A DNA stretch of 64,000 nucleotides, from NCBI RefSeq assembly GCF_021295315.1, contig NZ_JAIMJA010000020.1:1-64000 (forward strand), written 5' to 3'. Below the pieces are notes generated by a model. The model was not told the origin of the DNA, did no database searches, and saw only the letters and a program-made list of their open reading frames with translations. This stretch comes from Motilimonas cestriensis (GTDB taxonomy: Bacteria > Pseudomonadota > Gammaproteobacteria > Enterobacterales > CBDFNC01). A program made the position numbers and the translations under genes. The first letter of the stretch is position 1; every line of letters begins with the position of its first letter. This document shows, piece after piece, positions 7,227 to 17,684 of this stretch.

Positions 7227-10200
7227 CTAGCTTTCACTAACAAAATTAGCTTCAACCTTATTGGTTTTACGGCGATGGAAAAAATTCGACACATTCGCGC
7301 CTAGTTTTAATAAACAAGGCGTAAGCACCAATGTGAGTATGGTTGCAAATGCTAAGCCACCGGCAATAGCGGTAGCCAGTTGCGACCACATTTGCGTACT
7401 TGGCGCGCCAAATTCAACCACTCGGTTAACAATATCAACATTGGTTTCTAATACCATCGGCATTAACCCCAGCACAGTCGTCACAGTGGTCATCATCACT
7501 GGACGTAAGCGCTGCGCCCCGGTGCGCAGAATGGCTTCTTTTATGTCCATGCCCTTGGCGCGCAAAAAGTTGTAAGTGTCGATCAATACAATGTTGTTGT
7601 TAACCACTATCCCGGCCAAGGCAATCACGCCAATCCCCGACATGACGATGCCAAAAGGTTTTTGCGTGATGTATAAGGCAAAAAATACCCCTACCGTCGA
7701 GAATAATACCGCACTTAAAATCAGGCCAGCTTGGTAGAAGGAGTTAAATTGGGTGACCAAAATAATCGCCATAACAAACAGAGCAACAACAAATGCCTGA
7801 CTCAAAAACGCCGACGACTCCGCCTCATCTTCATTTTGACCACGAATTTTAATGCTTAACCTCGGGTCAATGTCCATTTTCGCCAGCTCTGCTTCAATGG
7901 CAGGAATAACTTCATGTAACTGATTATCGCCCGCTAAATCAGCACCAATAGTAATCGACTTTTTACCATCAACCTTATGGATTGTCGCTTGCTTGTGGGC
8001 TGCGTTTAACTCAACAAAGTTAGTAATTGGCACTTGCCCTTGCGGGGTCTTTATTCTGAGTGCGTCAAGGCGCGCCAGACTGCGCTTGTCTTCCGGAAAG
8101 CGCACTCGAATATCCAGCTCATCGTCAACGTCATCAGGGCGATATTCGCCGAGTTTCAAGCCTGAAGTAATAAACTGCACTGAGCTACCCACTAATGCAG
8201 CATCAGCGCCATAACGCGCGGCATCGGCTCGGTTTACATTAAGCTGAAATTCAATGCCGGGTTTATCGCCGTTATCTTCGATATTGACGAAGTAGCCCGA
8301 GTTAACCATTTTTTCACGCATTAGCTTAGATGCGGGCTCAAGTAGCTCGGAAAAGCGCGAGTTGATTTCAATGGCGACGTCTTTCTCTGACGGCGGCCCC
8401 CCTTCGTCTTTTTTAATCACCATGGTGATACCAGCAAGGTTTTCAGTGCGCTGTTGAATGTCGGCTATTACTTCATCGGCCGGTCGGCGCAGTTGCCAAT
8501 CAAGTAAATTAACCCGAATAGTGCCAATGAGGTCATCTTCATTTCGACCACCCCCTCCTGTTTTAACCACTAAGGTGTCGATGTCTTCAAGCCCCAAAAT
8601 CTTGCCTTCAACCTCGGCCATCAGCGCATCTTTTTCATAGATGGAAAGGTCGCCATATGAGCGAACCTTGATGTTAAAGCCCGGCGGCTCCATATCAGGG
8701 AAAAACGTTACCCCTAAGTGAGAACTGCCATAAAGAAAAATAACAATAACCGCTGTTACTAACGCCGTTACTAGCGCCATAAAAGGATACTTAATCGCAC
8801 GATTAAGTAAGCGCACATAAAACCCAGTAAAGCCCGGTAAGGTTAAAATATTGCCCGTTTCAGCTTGCAATAACGCTTGCTTGTTTTTCTCTGACACGGG
8901 ACGAGCTTTACCAAAAATACCGCCTAGCGCGGGAACAAACACCAGCGCCATTAACAATGATGCTAACAATGTACAAATTAAGGTGAGCGGTAAATATTTC
9001 ATAAACTCGCCCATGATCCCCGGCCAAAACAGCAAAGGCGCAAAAGCGGCAAGGGTTGTTGCGGTAGAGGCGGTAATCGGCCATGCCATTCGTTTGGCCG
9101 CTAAACGATAAGCTTGCTGCTTGGGAATGCCTTCTGACATTTCACGATCAGCATACTCAGTAACAACGATAGCCCCGTCCACCAGCATACCAACGGCCAT
9201 GATCAACGAGAACATCACCACGATATTAATGGTCATGCCAAAGATGGCGAGGATTAAAATACCGGTTAAAAATGAGCCTGGGATTGAAATCCCAACCAGC
9301 GCAGCACTGCGTACGCCTAAAATAGCGACAATGACGATCACCACTAAGATAATCGCGGAGCTGACGTTAGCTTGCAGCTCGCCGAGCATATTTTTTACTT
9401 CTTTTGATTGGTCACCAGCAAAGTCGGCCTTAATATTTGAGGGCCATTGTTTACTTTCTTCCGCAACTAAGGCGCGCACTTTTTCCACAGTGGAAATCAT
9501 GTTTTCGCCCGGGCGTTTAACCACTTCTAACGCTAAGGTAGTTTTGCCATTTACTCGGGCAAACGATTCAGGGTCTTTGAAGGTGCGGCGAATACTGGCG
9601 ACATCAGCAAAGGTCACTACGGTGTCGCCATCTACTTTGATTGGCAGGTTGTAAATATCTTGCAGATTACTGAACACCGAAGGCACTTTGATTGGAAAGC
9701 GTCCCTGTCCGTTATCCATGTCGCCCGCGGCCACAATTTGGTTATTACGAGAAATAAGTTGGTAAATATCACCGGTGTCTAGGTTGTAGCTTTCAAGTAA
9801 CAAGGGATCGACAATGATTTCCATCATGTCTTCACGGTCGCCTTGCAACTTCACTTCTAGCACTTCGCGCATGCTTTCAATTTTATCTTGTAAATCTCGG
9901 CTGAGTCTCACTAGGGCGCGCTCTGGTGCTGAGCCAGAAACAAGTACTGTCAACGCCGGGTTCATACTGGCAAAGGTCACTTCGTGAATGGTTGGCTCAT
10001 CGGTGCCATCCGGTAGCTTGGCTTTGGCCAAGCTTACTTTTTCTCTAACATCTGCCAACGCTTCTTTTACATCTATGCCAACGTTAAACTCCATGGTGAC
10101 CGAGCCGTGGCTGGCTAAGGCGATGGAGGTCATTTCTTTGATCCCCTCAATGCCTTTGAGCTCTTGCTCTAAGGGCCGCAATAATAAACGCTCGGCATCT

Positions 10201-10373
10201 TCAGGCGAAATCCCTTCGTGATGAACTGAAACATAGAGAAAGGGAATTTGAATGTCTGGGTTAGACTCTTTGGGAATGTTGTTGTAGGTGACCGAGCCTG
10301 CTATCAACAGCAACAGCAGCATCATCACCACAGTTCGCGCACGGCTCAGGGCCGCATCAATCATATTAACCAC
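7227..10373 (-). CDS. RND efflux transporter, inner-membrane permease
   Basis: A 1048-residue AcrB/HAE1-superfamily protein. One N-terminal membrane helix (about 13-30) is followed by a large periplasmic loop, TM2-6, a second periplasmic loop and TM8-12, giving the expected internal duplication. The SNPDIQIP and EGISPEDAERLLLRPLEQEL segments at 37-72 are typical. The fourth helix reads GMLVDGAIVVTEYADRE: only one acidic residue precedes GAIVV where AcrB has an Asp pair. It overlaps the adaptor gene by 8 bases, so the two are translationally coupled. The outer-membrane channel is not adjacent. Substrate unknown. Confidence 0.9.
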   Translation of the reverse strand: MVNMIDAALSRARTVVMMLLLLLIAGSVTYNNIPKESNPDIQIPFLYVSVHHEGISPEDAERLLLRPLEQELKGIEGIKEMTSIALASHGSVTMEFNVGIDVKEALADVREKVSLAKAKLPDGTDEPTIHEVTFASMNPALTVLVSGSAPERALVRLSRDLQDKIESMREVLEVKLQGDREDMMEIIVDPLLLESYNLDTGDIYQLISRNNQIVAAGDMDNGQGRFPIKVPSVFSNLQDIYNLPIKVDGDTVVTFADVASIRRTFKDPESFARVNGKTTLALEVVKRPGENMISTVEKVRALVAEESKQWPSNIKADFAGDQSKEVKNMLGELQANVSSAIILVVIVIVAILGVRSAALVGISIPGSFLTGILILAIFGMTINIVVMFSLIMAVGMLVDGAIVVTEYADREMSEGIPKQQAYRLAAKRMAWPITASTATTLAAFAPLLFWPGIMGEFMKYLPLTLICTLLASLLMALVFVPALGGIFGKARPVSEKNKQALLQAETGNILTLPGFTGFYVRLLNRAIKYPFMALVTALVTAVIVIFLYGSSHLGVTFFPDMEPPGFNIKVRSYGDLSIYEKDALMAEVEGKILGLEDIDTLVVKTGGGGRNEDDLIGTIRVNLLDWQLRRPADEVIADIQQRTENLAGITMVIKKDEGGPPSEKDVAIEINSRFSELLEPASKLMREKMVNSGYFVNIEDNGDKPGIEFQLNVNRADAARYGADAALVGSSVQFITSGLKLGEYRPDDVDDELDIRVRFPEDKRSLARLDALRIKTPQGQVPITNFVELNAAHKQATIHKVDGKKSITIGADLAGDNQLHEVIPAIEAELAKMDIDPRLSIKIRGQNEDEAESSAFLSQAFVVALFVMAIILVTQFNSFYQAGLILSAVLFSTVGVFFALYITQKPFGIVMSGIGVIALAGIVVNNNIVLIDTYNFLRAKGMDIKEAILRTGAQRLRPVMMTTVTTVLGLMPMVLETNVDIVNRVVEFGAPSTQMWSQLATAIAGGLAFATILTLVLTPCLLKLGANVSNFFHRRKTNKVEANFVSES

Positions 10374-11466
10374 GTTCAGCCTCCGCTGTTACAGCGATAA
10401 CTTCATCACCCGGATTAACAAAACCTTGGCCAACCGTGATCACGTCGACCGGGCCAGAAAAGCCAGATAGCCACACACCATCAGGATCGGCTTTGATGAT
10501 CTTAATGGGGGTAAACACTACATGAGCATCAACCACCGTTTTAACGCCGAGCTCGCCATGATCATTGAGAGCTAAGACCGCAGGGGTCACTTTAATACCT
10601 GATGCTTTCTCAAGTGGAATACTCAGCTCAGCACTTAAGCCCGCAAGATAAGTTAAATCAGGGTTATCAATTGCCACTTCGATGCGAAAAGTATTGGTAG
10701 CAGGATTTGAGACTGACGAAATATAATTAACTTTTCCCGGGACATTGTCGTCATTAACTAAGCGGGTGTATGCTTTTTGACCGAGATGGATACGAGAAAT
10801 GTCTTTTTCTGTTACATCGCCAACGACAATAATGGGATCAATGTCGGACACCTCTGCAATAGGGTCACCAATACCTAAAAAATCCCCTACTTCAACTAAA
10901 CGCGTATTCAAAATGCCAGTAAATGGCGCCCTGATAGTGGTCTTTTCAATTTGCAGTGTCAAACTAGAAACCGATACGCGAGCGTCAACTAATGCAGCCT
11001 CGGCTTCAGCCAGCCTAGCTTTACCCTGAAAGCCTTGCACGTTCAGTTTTTTAGCGCCGTTATACTCTATTTCTCGTTGCTTGAGTAATGCTTTGGCTCG
11101 TGCTAATTGCTCTTTTCGGTCATTGATTTCAAGGCGCACAATGGGGGCACCCTGCTTAACTAATGCACCGCGCTTTGCAAACACCTCAACCACTTTACCA
11201 CTGACCTCGGCACTGAGCATCGCTTGTCGATTCGGCTCACTGCGACCGTATAGCGTTAAATCTTTCACTACATCTTGCGACACAAAACGTGCGATACGAA
11301 CTTTAGGTAAGACAACTTCAGCTTCCTCGGCTTTTGCCGGGTGCTCTGCCTTCTCTTGAGCGGCATGACCTGACCACATCCAGCCAAATAGTAGCAAGGT
11401 TAAAACTAACGCAATAATGTATGGTCTGGTTGCAAGCCAATTTGAAAAAGTTGCAAAGCCTGGCAT
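10366..11466 (-). CDS. RND efflux periplasmic adaptor (membrane fusion protein)
   Basis: A 366-residue protein with an N-terminal membrane anchor (about 14-29), then the biotinyl-lipoyl-like halves (AEVSGKVVEVFAKRGALVKQ and TTIRAPFTGILNTRLVEVGD) flanking a coiled-coil hairpin (about 115-165) and a beta-barrel region. It links the RND permease to an outer-membrane channel. The start follows AAGGAG by five bases. First gene of the two-gene operon. Confidence 0.9.
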   Translation of the reverse strand: MPGFATFSNWLATRPYIIALVLTLLLFGWMWSGHAAQEKAEHPAKAEEAEVVLPKVRIARFVSQDVVKDLTLYGRSEPNRQAMLSAEVSGKVVEVFAKRGALVKQGAPIVRLEINDRKEQLARAKALLKQREIEYNGAKKLNVQGFQGKARLAEAEAALVDARVSVSSLTLQIEKTTIRAPFTGILNTRLVEVGDFLGIGDPIAEVSDIDPIIVVGDVTEKDISRIHLGQKAYTRLVNDDNVPGKVNYISSVSNPATNTFRIEVAIDNPDLTYLAGLSAELSIPLEKASGIKVTPAVLALNDHGELGVKTVVDAHVVFTPIKIIKADPDGVWLSGFSGPVDVITVGQGFVNPGDEVIAVTAEAERG

Positions 11467-11793
11467 GGTTTCTCCTTAAACTAACAAATGACGTTTCGTC
11501 ACCTCTAATGGAATACACTTTTAGCCATCATGCAATAAACATAAGGTTAGCGCTTAACATGTTGCTGGCTAATACAGTGATGTTTCATAGAGTATTGTAT
11601 TCGCTGACTGTAAATCTGACAGAAAGTGTGAGTAACGTAAACTAAGCACTGGCTGATCAACTCGTGTAAGCTAAAACAAAGAATTAGAATAATACAACTC
11701 GACAAATTAAAATCAAAGGAAACTAACAAAAAAGATAAATATAGCGCGATAATTCGGCTGGTTAGCCTTGGGGTTAAATTTTAGGCATAAAAA
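11467..11793 (-). promoter_or_regulatory. Intergenic region upstream of the RND operon
   Basis: About 330 bases, AT-rich, between the RND adaptor and the erpA terminator. It must hold the promoter for the RND pair (transcribed leftwards). I see no regulator gene, no convincing palindrome and no coding frame with a ribosome site; two overlapping frames of 60-75 codons on opposite strands look like chance. Confidence 0.5.
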
Positions 11794-11813
11794 AACCACC
11801 TCGAAAGGTGGTT
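11794..11813 (-). terminator. Terminator of erpA
   Basis: AACCACCT/AGGTGGTT stem with a CGAA loop, followed on the minus strand by a T run; 21 bases beyond the erpA stop codon. Confidence 0.85.
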
Positions 11814-11833
11814 AGAGATTGCGTAGTGGTTAG

Positions 11834-12184
11834 TTAAATACTGAAACTTGAACCACAACCACAAGTTGACGAAGCATTGGGGTTATCGACTAAAAAGCGC
11901 GATCCCTCTAGGCCCTCAGTATAATCAACGGTACCACCGACTAGGTATTGTAAACTCATTGAGTCAACTACCATAGAAACACCATCGTTACTGACTACGG
12001 TGTCGCCTTCGTTTACCTTTTCATCAAAGGTAAAACCATAAGAAAATCCTGAACAACCACCGCCAGTTACATAAACACGCAAATTTAAATTTGGGTTCTC
12101 TTCTTCTGCAGCCAGAACTTTTACTTTCTTTGCTGCGGCATCACTAAAATATATGGGTAATGCTGTTTCAACATCTGTCGACAT
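11834..12184 (-). CDS. erpA: Iron-sulfur cluster insertion protein ErpA
   Basis: A 116-residue A-type carrier that delivers [4Fe-4S] clusters to apo-proteins, including isoprenoid-pathway enzymes. The three cluster-binding cysteines are present: C44 in [11 protein letters not shown], and C108/C110 in TCGCGSSF. Length and ends agree with E. coli ErpA (114 aa). A single-gene unit with its own terminator, near hemL as in other Alteromonadales. Confidence 0.95.
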   Translation of the reverse strand: MSTDVETALPIYFSDAAAKKVKVLAAEEENPNLNLRVYVTGGGCSGFSYGFTFDEKVNEGDTVVSNDGVSMVVDSMSLQYLVGGTVDYTEGLEGSRFLVDNPNASSTCGCGSSFSI

Positions 12185-12318
12185 CTGTAACCTCTGATCT
12201 CACTATCTGGCTTGGATTATCTAATACCTGAGTAAACAGTTCAAGTATTCATCTACGACTGCTAATAAAATGCGCAAAAATCAGCTCTATTACTCAGATA
12301 TTTCGAGCGCTGTTGCCG

Positions 12319-13323
12319 TTATACATCGTCATTAAGCTCTACGCTGACTTCAATTTCTGGCTCAGTGGTGGGGCCATCCGTTGGCTCTAAACTAGCCTTA
12401 ATATCTGGCGCAGAGGTGGGGTTAGCCGTTGGGTCGACACTGGCCTTAACATTTGGCTCGGTGCTTGACTCAATGGTTAATTCAACACTCGGCTCCACAC
12501 TTGTCGCAACACTAGATTCAACATCATTATTCAATTCCTTAGTGGGTTCAACCGTTACCTCTGGCGTCGCTGGCACGGGAAGCGGCACATAGACTTCAGA
12601 CCAAATGTAGTCGGCAGACCACGACTGTGCTTTGCCTCTGTTGTCGCGATCCAAGTTAATGGTGAGCTTTACATTTGCTGCGGTCATGCCTTCAGGTAAT
12701 TGAATTTCACCTTCTATCACTTGAAAATAGGTAAAATCTAGCGGGATTTCTGCCGCTTTATTAAGGGATAAATCCGCCAGGCTCAGCGTGATAGTTTCTT
12801 GTTGTTGATTGATGCCATTGATTTCAAATGTCGCATTACCTTTAATCACGTCTCGCTCTTTAGCCAGCTGCACCAAAACTAAGCGATAACGTAAAAGGTG
12901 ACTATCATTGGCGTAAAAGTTTAATGAATCAATCGCAACGCCGCCCACCATTAGCTCTGGCGACAATACCTTTTGGTAAAAAGCCAGCTCTTTACGCAGT
13001 TCAAAAATTTCATTTTGGCTTTGGGTTAGATTTTGTGTAATAGCGGCTAATGCAACTTGCTCAGTTTCCAGCGCAGTATTTTTGACCGCTAATTGACTAG
13101 AAAGCTCATTGTTTTTTTCATTGAGCGCCGCGATATTCAACTGCAGAGGTTCAATAATAGCCGTGGTGTCTTGGTAGCCTTTTTGTCCTGTTAAGAAGCC
13201 AACACTTAGCCCCAGTCCGACTAACATCGCCCACCAAGTAAAACTAATTAACTTTTTCAACTTGATAACCTCTTTATTTTTGAAAGTGCTTTTTATTATT
13301 TTTTGTTTCGGTCTACGGCTCAT
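12319..13323 (-). CDS. DUF6776 family membrane-anchored coiled-coil protein with a repeat tail
   Basis: A 334-residue protein. A basic N-terminus precedes one membrane helix (about 26-46), a periplasmic coiled coil (about 58-115, LNEKNNELSSQL), a beta-rich domain (about 120-245), and a low-complexity tail (about 255-334) rich in Glu, Pro, Ser and Thr. The core matches DUF6776, found beside erpA/hemL in Alteromonadales and often with a bactofilin gene, which is absent here. The acidic tail is built from a 16-residue repeat and seems specific to this strain or genus. Function unknown; a role in envelope shape is inferred from context elsewhere. Confidence 0.75.
   Translation of the reverse strand: MSRRPKQKIIKSTFKNKEVIKLKKLISFTWWAMLVGLGLSVGFLTGQKGYQDTTAIIEPLQLNIAALNEKNNELSSQLAVKNTALETEQVALAAITQNLTQSQNEIFELRKELAFYQKVLSPELMVGGVAIDSLNFYANDSHLLRYRLVLVQLAKERDVIKGNATFEINGINQQQETITLSLADLSLNKAAEIPLDFTYFQVIEGEIQLPEGMTAANVKLTINLDRDNRGKAQSWSADYIWSEVYVPLPVPATPEVTVEPTKELNNDVESSVATSVEPSVELTIESSTEPNVKASVDPTANPTSAPDIKASLEPTDGPTTEPEIEVSVELNDDV
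12359..12502 (-). repeat. 48-base tandem repeats coding the DUF6776 tail
   Basis: Three degenerate 48-base units start at 12359, 12407 and 12455, each beginning GGCKC on the plus strand. They encode 16-residue units of the type E-P-x-x-x-A-S-x-E-P-T, and a shorter related piece follows. The period keeps the reading frame, so copy number can change without disrupting the gene. Confidence 0.75.
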
Positions 13324-13544
13324 TTTTGATAACTAAACAACGTCAAGGTGCTTAGATACAGGCAATGCAATTAACCCTTTACGATTGTTTTTTATGCAAT
13401 TGAGTAGGCATGTTACCAAAAGTCCATTTTTTACGCTGTAAAATTTATCTCTGTTTACGGGCATAAGTTGTGAGTAGCAGTGCAAGCTGAGCAAGTTTTT
13501 TGATATATTGCCTGCAACTTTTTGAACAAGCCACAAGGACTAAC

Positions 13545-14825
13545 ATGAGCCAGTCGTCTCAATTATTTGAACAAGCAAAAACAGTAATACCTGGCGGCGT
13601 GAACTCGCCAGTACGTGCCTTTAACGGTGTTGGTGGCTCGCCTTTATTTATCGATAAAGCCAATGGTGCCTATATATATGATGTAGATGGCAAAGACTAC
13701 ATAGATTACGTAGGCTCTTGGGGACCTATGGTGCTTGGCCATAATGATGACCGTATTAAACAAGCGGTACTAGCAGCGGTGGAAAATGGCTTAAGTTTTG
13801 GCGCGCCAACCGCGATCGAAGTAGAAATGGCCGAAAAAGTACGCCAATTGGTGCCGTCAATGGAGCAAGTGCGCATGGTAAGCTCTGGCACTGAAGCCAC
13901 CATGAGCGCAATTCGTTTAGCCCGCGGCTACACTGGACGCGACAAAATTGTAAAATTTGAAGGTTGTTACCACGGCCATGCCGACTCTTTATTAGTTAAG
14001 GCGGGCTCAGGCGCGTTAACCTTAGGCCAGCCAAGTTCGCCGGGCATTCCTGCTGATTTCGCTAAGCATACTTTAACCGCAAGCTTTAATGACCTAGCCT
14101 CTGTTGAAGCATTATTCGACCAATACGGCGACGAGATTGCCTGTATTATTGTTGAACCGGTTGCTGGCAACATGAACTGCATTCCACCAAATGCTGACTT
14201 TTTATCTGGCCTGCGCACTATCTGTGATAAAACGGGCGCACTGCTAATCATTGATGAAGTAATGACTGGCTTTCGCGTTGCCCTTGGCGGTGCACAAGCC
14301 CATTATAATGTCGTGCCCGATCTAACAACCTTAGGTAAAGTGATCGGCGGTGGTATGCCTGTGGGGGCTTTTGGCGGTAAAAAAGCCGTTATGGATTACA
14401 TCGCGCCAACGGGTCCTGTTTACCAAGCGGGTACGTTATCGGGTAACCCTGTGGCAATGAGTGCAGGTTTAGCGGCATTAAATGCTTTGTGTGAGCCAGG
14501 GGTTTATCAGCGTTTAAGTGAAAAAACAGAATATTTAGCCAAAGGGCTTAAACAAGCTGCGGATGAAGCAGGCATTCCATTAGCAATTAATTACGTTGGC
14601 GGTATGTTTGGCTTTTTCTTTACTGCCGAGGAAAAAATCACGCGTTACGAGCAAGTCACTCAATGTGATATCGAGCGCTTTAAGAAGTTCTACCATTTAA
14701 TGTTAGAACAAGGGGTTTACCTTGCGCCTTCCGCGTATGAGGCCGGATTTTTATCGTTAGCCCATAGCCAAAAAGATTTAGACAAAACCATCGCTGCTGC
14801 AGCACACTGCTTTAAAGCACTGTAA
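13545..14825 (+). CDS. hemL: Glutamate-1-semialdehyde 2,1-aminomutase
   Basis: A 426-residue class-III aminotransferase-fold enzyme that converts glutamate-1-semialdehyde to 5-aminolevulinate in the C5 haem pathway. Visible: [10 protein letters not shown] at the start, [20 protein letters not shown] for cofactor binding, and the PLP lysine K265 in TLGKVIGGG, the same number as in E. coli. I chose the ATG at 13545 ([12 protein letters not shown]), preceded by AAGGAC; the frame upstream is not conserved. Transcribed divergently from the DUF6776 gene. Confidence 0.97.
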   Translation: MSQSSQLFEQAKTVIPGGVNSPVRAFNGVGGSPLFIDKANGAYIYDVDGKDYIDYVGSWGPMVLGHNDDRIKQAVLAAVENGLSFGAPTAIEVEMAEKVRQLVPSMEQVRMVSSGTEATMSAIRLARGYTGRDKIVKFEGCYHGHADSLLVKAGSGALTLGQPSSPGIPADFAKHTLTASFNDLASVEALFDQYGDEIACIIVEPVAGNMNCIPPNADFLSGLRTICDKTGALLIIDEVMTGFRVALGGAQAHYNVVPDLTTLGKVIGGGMPVGAFGGKKAVMDYIAPTGPVYQAGTLSGNPVAMSAGLAALNALCEPGVYQRLSEKTEYLAKGLKQAADEAGIPLAINYVGGMFGFFFTAEEKITRYEQVTQCDIERFKKFYHLMLEQGVYLAPSAYEAGFLSLAHSQKDLDKTIAAAAHCFKAL

Positions 14826-15090
14826 CGCAAACTAAGCTTTGTTGCCCTGCTTGATTGCGGGGCATCTCAAATAACAAGAGCCTTTAACTTTCAATACGCA
14901 CCGGCGCCCTCTAAAGGCACTTGTTACAACTGAAACGAATATCACCTTAATAACTAGGGGAAACCCCTACCATTGCCCTTGTTTTCCTTAATTTGCATTA
15001 CAACAGCGAAAGTATGACACTGAATCCAGAATAATCCATCAATTCTGATATGTTCATACAATGAATCAGTAATTTAAGAAGGCTGGCTGA

Positions 15091-17532
15091 ATGAAAAGTA
15101 ACATCACTCTTGCAGGCACTTGGTGCTTATCTTCCGACTCTTCACGAAACATTTCATGTGACATCGCGATTCCAGGCGATATACATAGCGCTTTATTGCT
15201 AGCCAACGAAATTCCAGACCCGTATATCAGTAAAAATGAGAGCCAAGTGCAATGGGTAGCACAAACGCCTTGGCAAATTAAACGTTCGTTTTTTATCTCA
15301 GAATCAGAGCTTAACCAAGCTGCTCTTGAATTATGGCTTGAGTCCCTCGATACCATTGCCACTGTATCAATAAATCAACAAGTTATTTATCAAGCCAGTA
15401 ATCAGTTTCAACGCCACATTATCAACATCAAGCCAGCTGTTACCTTAGGTGAAAATGAAATAGAGATATTGTTTCACCCTGTTGCTGACATCGCTGCCGA
15501 ACGAGCAGAAAATCTGCCTTTTCCTGTGCCTTGGGCGGTCGGGAATAATCAAATTCCACACATGAACACAGTGCGTAAAGCCCAGTGTCATGCTGGTTGG
15601 GACTGGGGTATTTGTTTATTGGTTGCAGGCTTATACGAAAAACCGCTCATTAAACCCATCGACAATATCAGTTTGCGCTATGTTGAGAACACGCAAGTTT
15701 TCACTGAAGATAGTTGCCAATTATCCATTGATGTTGAGTATTTTGCTTACCATGAAGGTATGCATACGTTTACCTTGCAGCTAGGCGAACAACTAGTTGA
15801 GAAAACCGTAACTGTAAGTGATGGCTTACACACATTAAACTTTGAAATGAGTATTGCTGCGCCGAAACGTTGGTGGCCTGCTGGGTACGGCGAGCAGCCC
15901 CTTTATGATTTAACAGTGGCGGTTGATAATCAAATTATCCAACAACAAATTGGCTTGCGTGAATTAGAGCTAGTTACTGAGCCTGATGAAGTTGGCGCTA
16001 GCATGCTATTTAGAGTAAATGGGCGAGATATTGTTTGTAAGGGAGCCAACTGGATCCCGGCTGATGCCATGCCAAGTAGGGCAACCTCGGAAAAGATTGA
16101 TCAACTACTCGGTGACGCTGTAGCCGCTAATATGAATATGATCCGGGTCTGGGGCGGCGGTATTTATGAATCTGATACCTTTTATCAACTATGTGACCAA
16201 AAAGGTTTGCTGGTTTGGCAAGATTTAATGTTTGCTTGCGCTCAATATCCTTCAACCCCTGAATTTATTGCCGATGTTGAAGATGAGCTCACTCATCAAC
16301 TTAAGCGCTTACAACACCACAGCTGCGTTGCGTTATGGTGTGGTGATAACGAAGTGATTGGTTCAATTGGCTGGTATCCCGAATCACGGGAGAACCGCCA
16401 GAAATACACCGTCAACTACGACCGATTAAATCGAGCATTAGATCAGAGCGTTGAGAAACTTGATCCTAGCCGTCGCTTTTGGCCGAGCTCGCCTTGTAAT
16501 GGCGAATTGGATTTTGGCGATGCATGGCACGACGATAATAAAGGCGACATGCATTTTTGGGATGTATGGCACAGCGGTAAATCTTTCTCGGCTTATCGTG
16601 AGGTTAACCCTAGATTCTGTTCGGAGTTCGGCTATCAGTCATTCCCCTCACTTAGTACGGTAAAGACCTATGCCGAGGAATCCGATTGGAACATCACTTC
16701 ACCAGTAATGGAATGGCACCAACGAAACAATGGCGGCAACTCTAAAATTGTAGAGATGTTTACCCGCCTATTTAGATTTCCGCAAGGGTTTGAAAACTTT
16801 CTCTACTTGAGCCAAGTGCAACAGGCTTTAGCCATTAAAACGGCCTCTGAATACTGGCGCTCAACCAAACCTATTTGTATGGGCATATTATATTGGCAGT
16901 TAAACGATGTTTGGCCTGTCGCTTCTTGGTCAAGTATTGAATATAGCGGTCAGTGGAAGCAGCTGCATTATCATGCTAAGCGCTTTTTTGCACCAAACCT
17001 AGTTACCTTTGTACCTAAAGATGAACGGCTCAATGTTATGCTGGTAAGTGATCTTGATAGCGATACCAAGTTTACTGGTGAGCTGGTTAAATATAACTTT
17101 GGCGGAGACGCGGTTGAAACAATCGCACTTGATGTGGTGAGCCCCAAAGATCAAAGTGTGGTTATCCATTCCCTAACAAACGAAGAAGACAACCAACACT
17201 TTTGGCATGTGAAATTAGTGCAAACTGACAACAACCAAGTTGTTATTGAAAATGATTATATTAATGTGCCTTGGAAGGCCTGTGAGCTTCAACCAGCCCA
17301 TGTGAAATGGCAGGTTAATGAAGTAGATAATGGTGTCGCGATTGTATTATCGGTGGATACTCCTGCTTTCTTCGTTCAGTTGAGTTCAACGTTACAAGGT
17401 AAGTTCAGTGATAATAGTCTGACACTGCTGCCGAACCAGCCAAAAGAAGTATTTTTTCAACCAGAACAAACACTAAGCAAAGCAGATATAGTTGCATCTC
17501 TATCCTGCACCCATCTTCGCAACACCTATTAA
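15091..17532 (+). CDS. GH2 beta-mannosidase
   Basis: An 813-residue cytoplasmic glycoside hydrolase (no signal peptide). A jelly-roll domain (about 1-180) contains HAGWDWG, an immunoglobulin-like domain follows, and then the TIM barrel. The acid/base is E421 in WCGDNE and the nucleophile E512 in SEFGYQ. The WGGGIYE and LMFACAQYP motifs fit beta-mannosidase better than beta-galactosidase. It should cleave terminal beta-mannose from imported manno-oligosaccharides. No transporter, mannanase or regulator is adjacent, which is unusual for such a gene. Confidence 0.88.
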   Translation: MKSNITLAGTWCLSSDSSRNISCDIAIPGDIHSALLLANEIPDPYISKNESQVQWVAQTPWQIKRSFFISESELNQAALELWLESLDTIATVSINQQVIYQASNQFQRHIINIKPAVTLGENEIEILFHPVADIAAERAENLPFPVPWAVGNNQIPHMNTVRKAQCHAGWDWGICLLVAGLYEKPLIKPIDNISLRYVENTQVFTEDSCQLSIDVEYFAYHEGMHTFTLQLGEQLVEKTVTVSDGLHTLNFEMSIAAPKRWWPAGYGEQPLYDLTVAVDNQIIQQQIGLRELELVTEPDEVGASMLFRVNGRDIVCKGANWIPADAMPSRATSEKIDQLLGDAVAANMNMIRVWGGGIYESDTFYQLCDQKGLLVWQDLMFACAQYPSTPEFIADVEDELTHQLKRLQHHSCVALWCGDNEVIGSIGWYPESRENRQKYTVNYDRLNRALDQSVEKLDPSRRFWPSSPCNGELDFGDAWHDDNKGDMHFWDVWHSGKSFSAYREVNPRFCSEFGYQSFPSLSTVKTYAEESDWNITSPVMEWHQRNNGGNSKIVEMFTRLFRFPQGFENFLYLSQVQQALAIKTASEYWRSTKPICMGILYWQLNDVWPVASWSSIEYSGQWKQLHYHAKRFFAPNLVTFVPKDERLNVMLVSDLDSDTKFTGELVKYNFGGDAVETIALDVVSPKDQSVVIHSLTNEEDNQHFWHVKLVQTDNNQVVIENDYINVPWKACELQPAHVKWQVNEVDNGVAIVLSVDTPAFFVQLSSTLQGKFSDNSLTLLPNQPKEVFFQPEQTLSKADIVASLSCTHLRNTY

Positions 17533-17684
17533 GGCCAACTATGTTCCGTGGTTAGATTTTTTAGAGGTAAAAAATCAGACCACGGAGCTAATAAAAGTAA
17601 ATCAACATCGGCGTTACGAAGCCCCCCTGCCCCTAATCCTACTCCACTGACTCATCAGAATTCAAAAAACGAGGACAAAAAAAA

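Noticed and set aside
9121-9654. A 177-codon plus-strand frame within the RND permease
   Set aside because: It is entirely antisense to a conserved membrane protein; hydrophobic codons on the minus strand give long complementary frames by chance.
11421-11729. Overlapping frames on both strands upstream of the RND operon
   Set aside because: No ribosome sites, low-complexity products and no conservation features; treated as non-coding.
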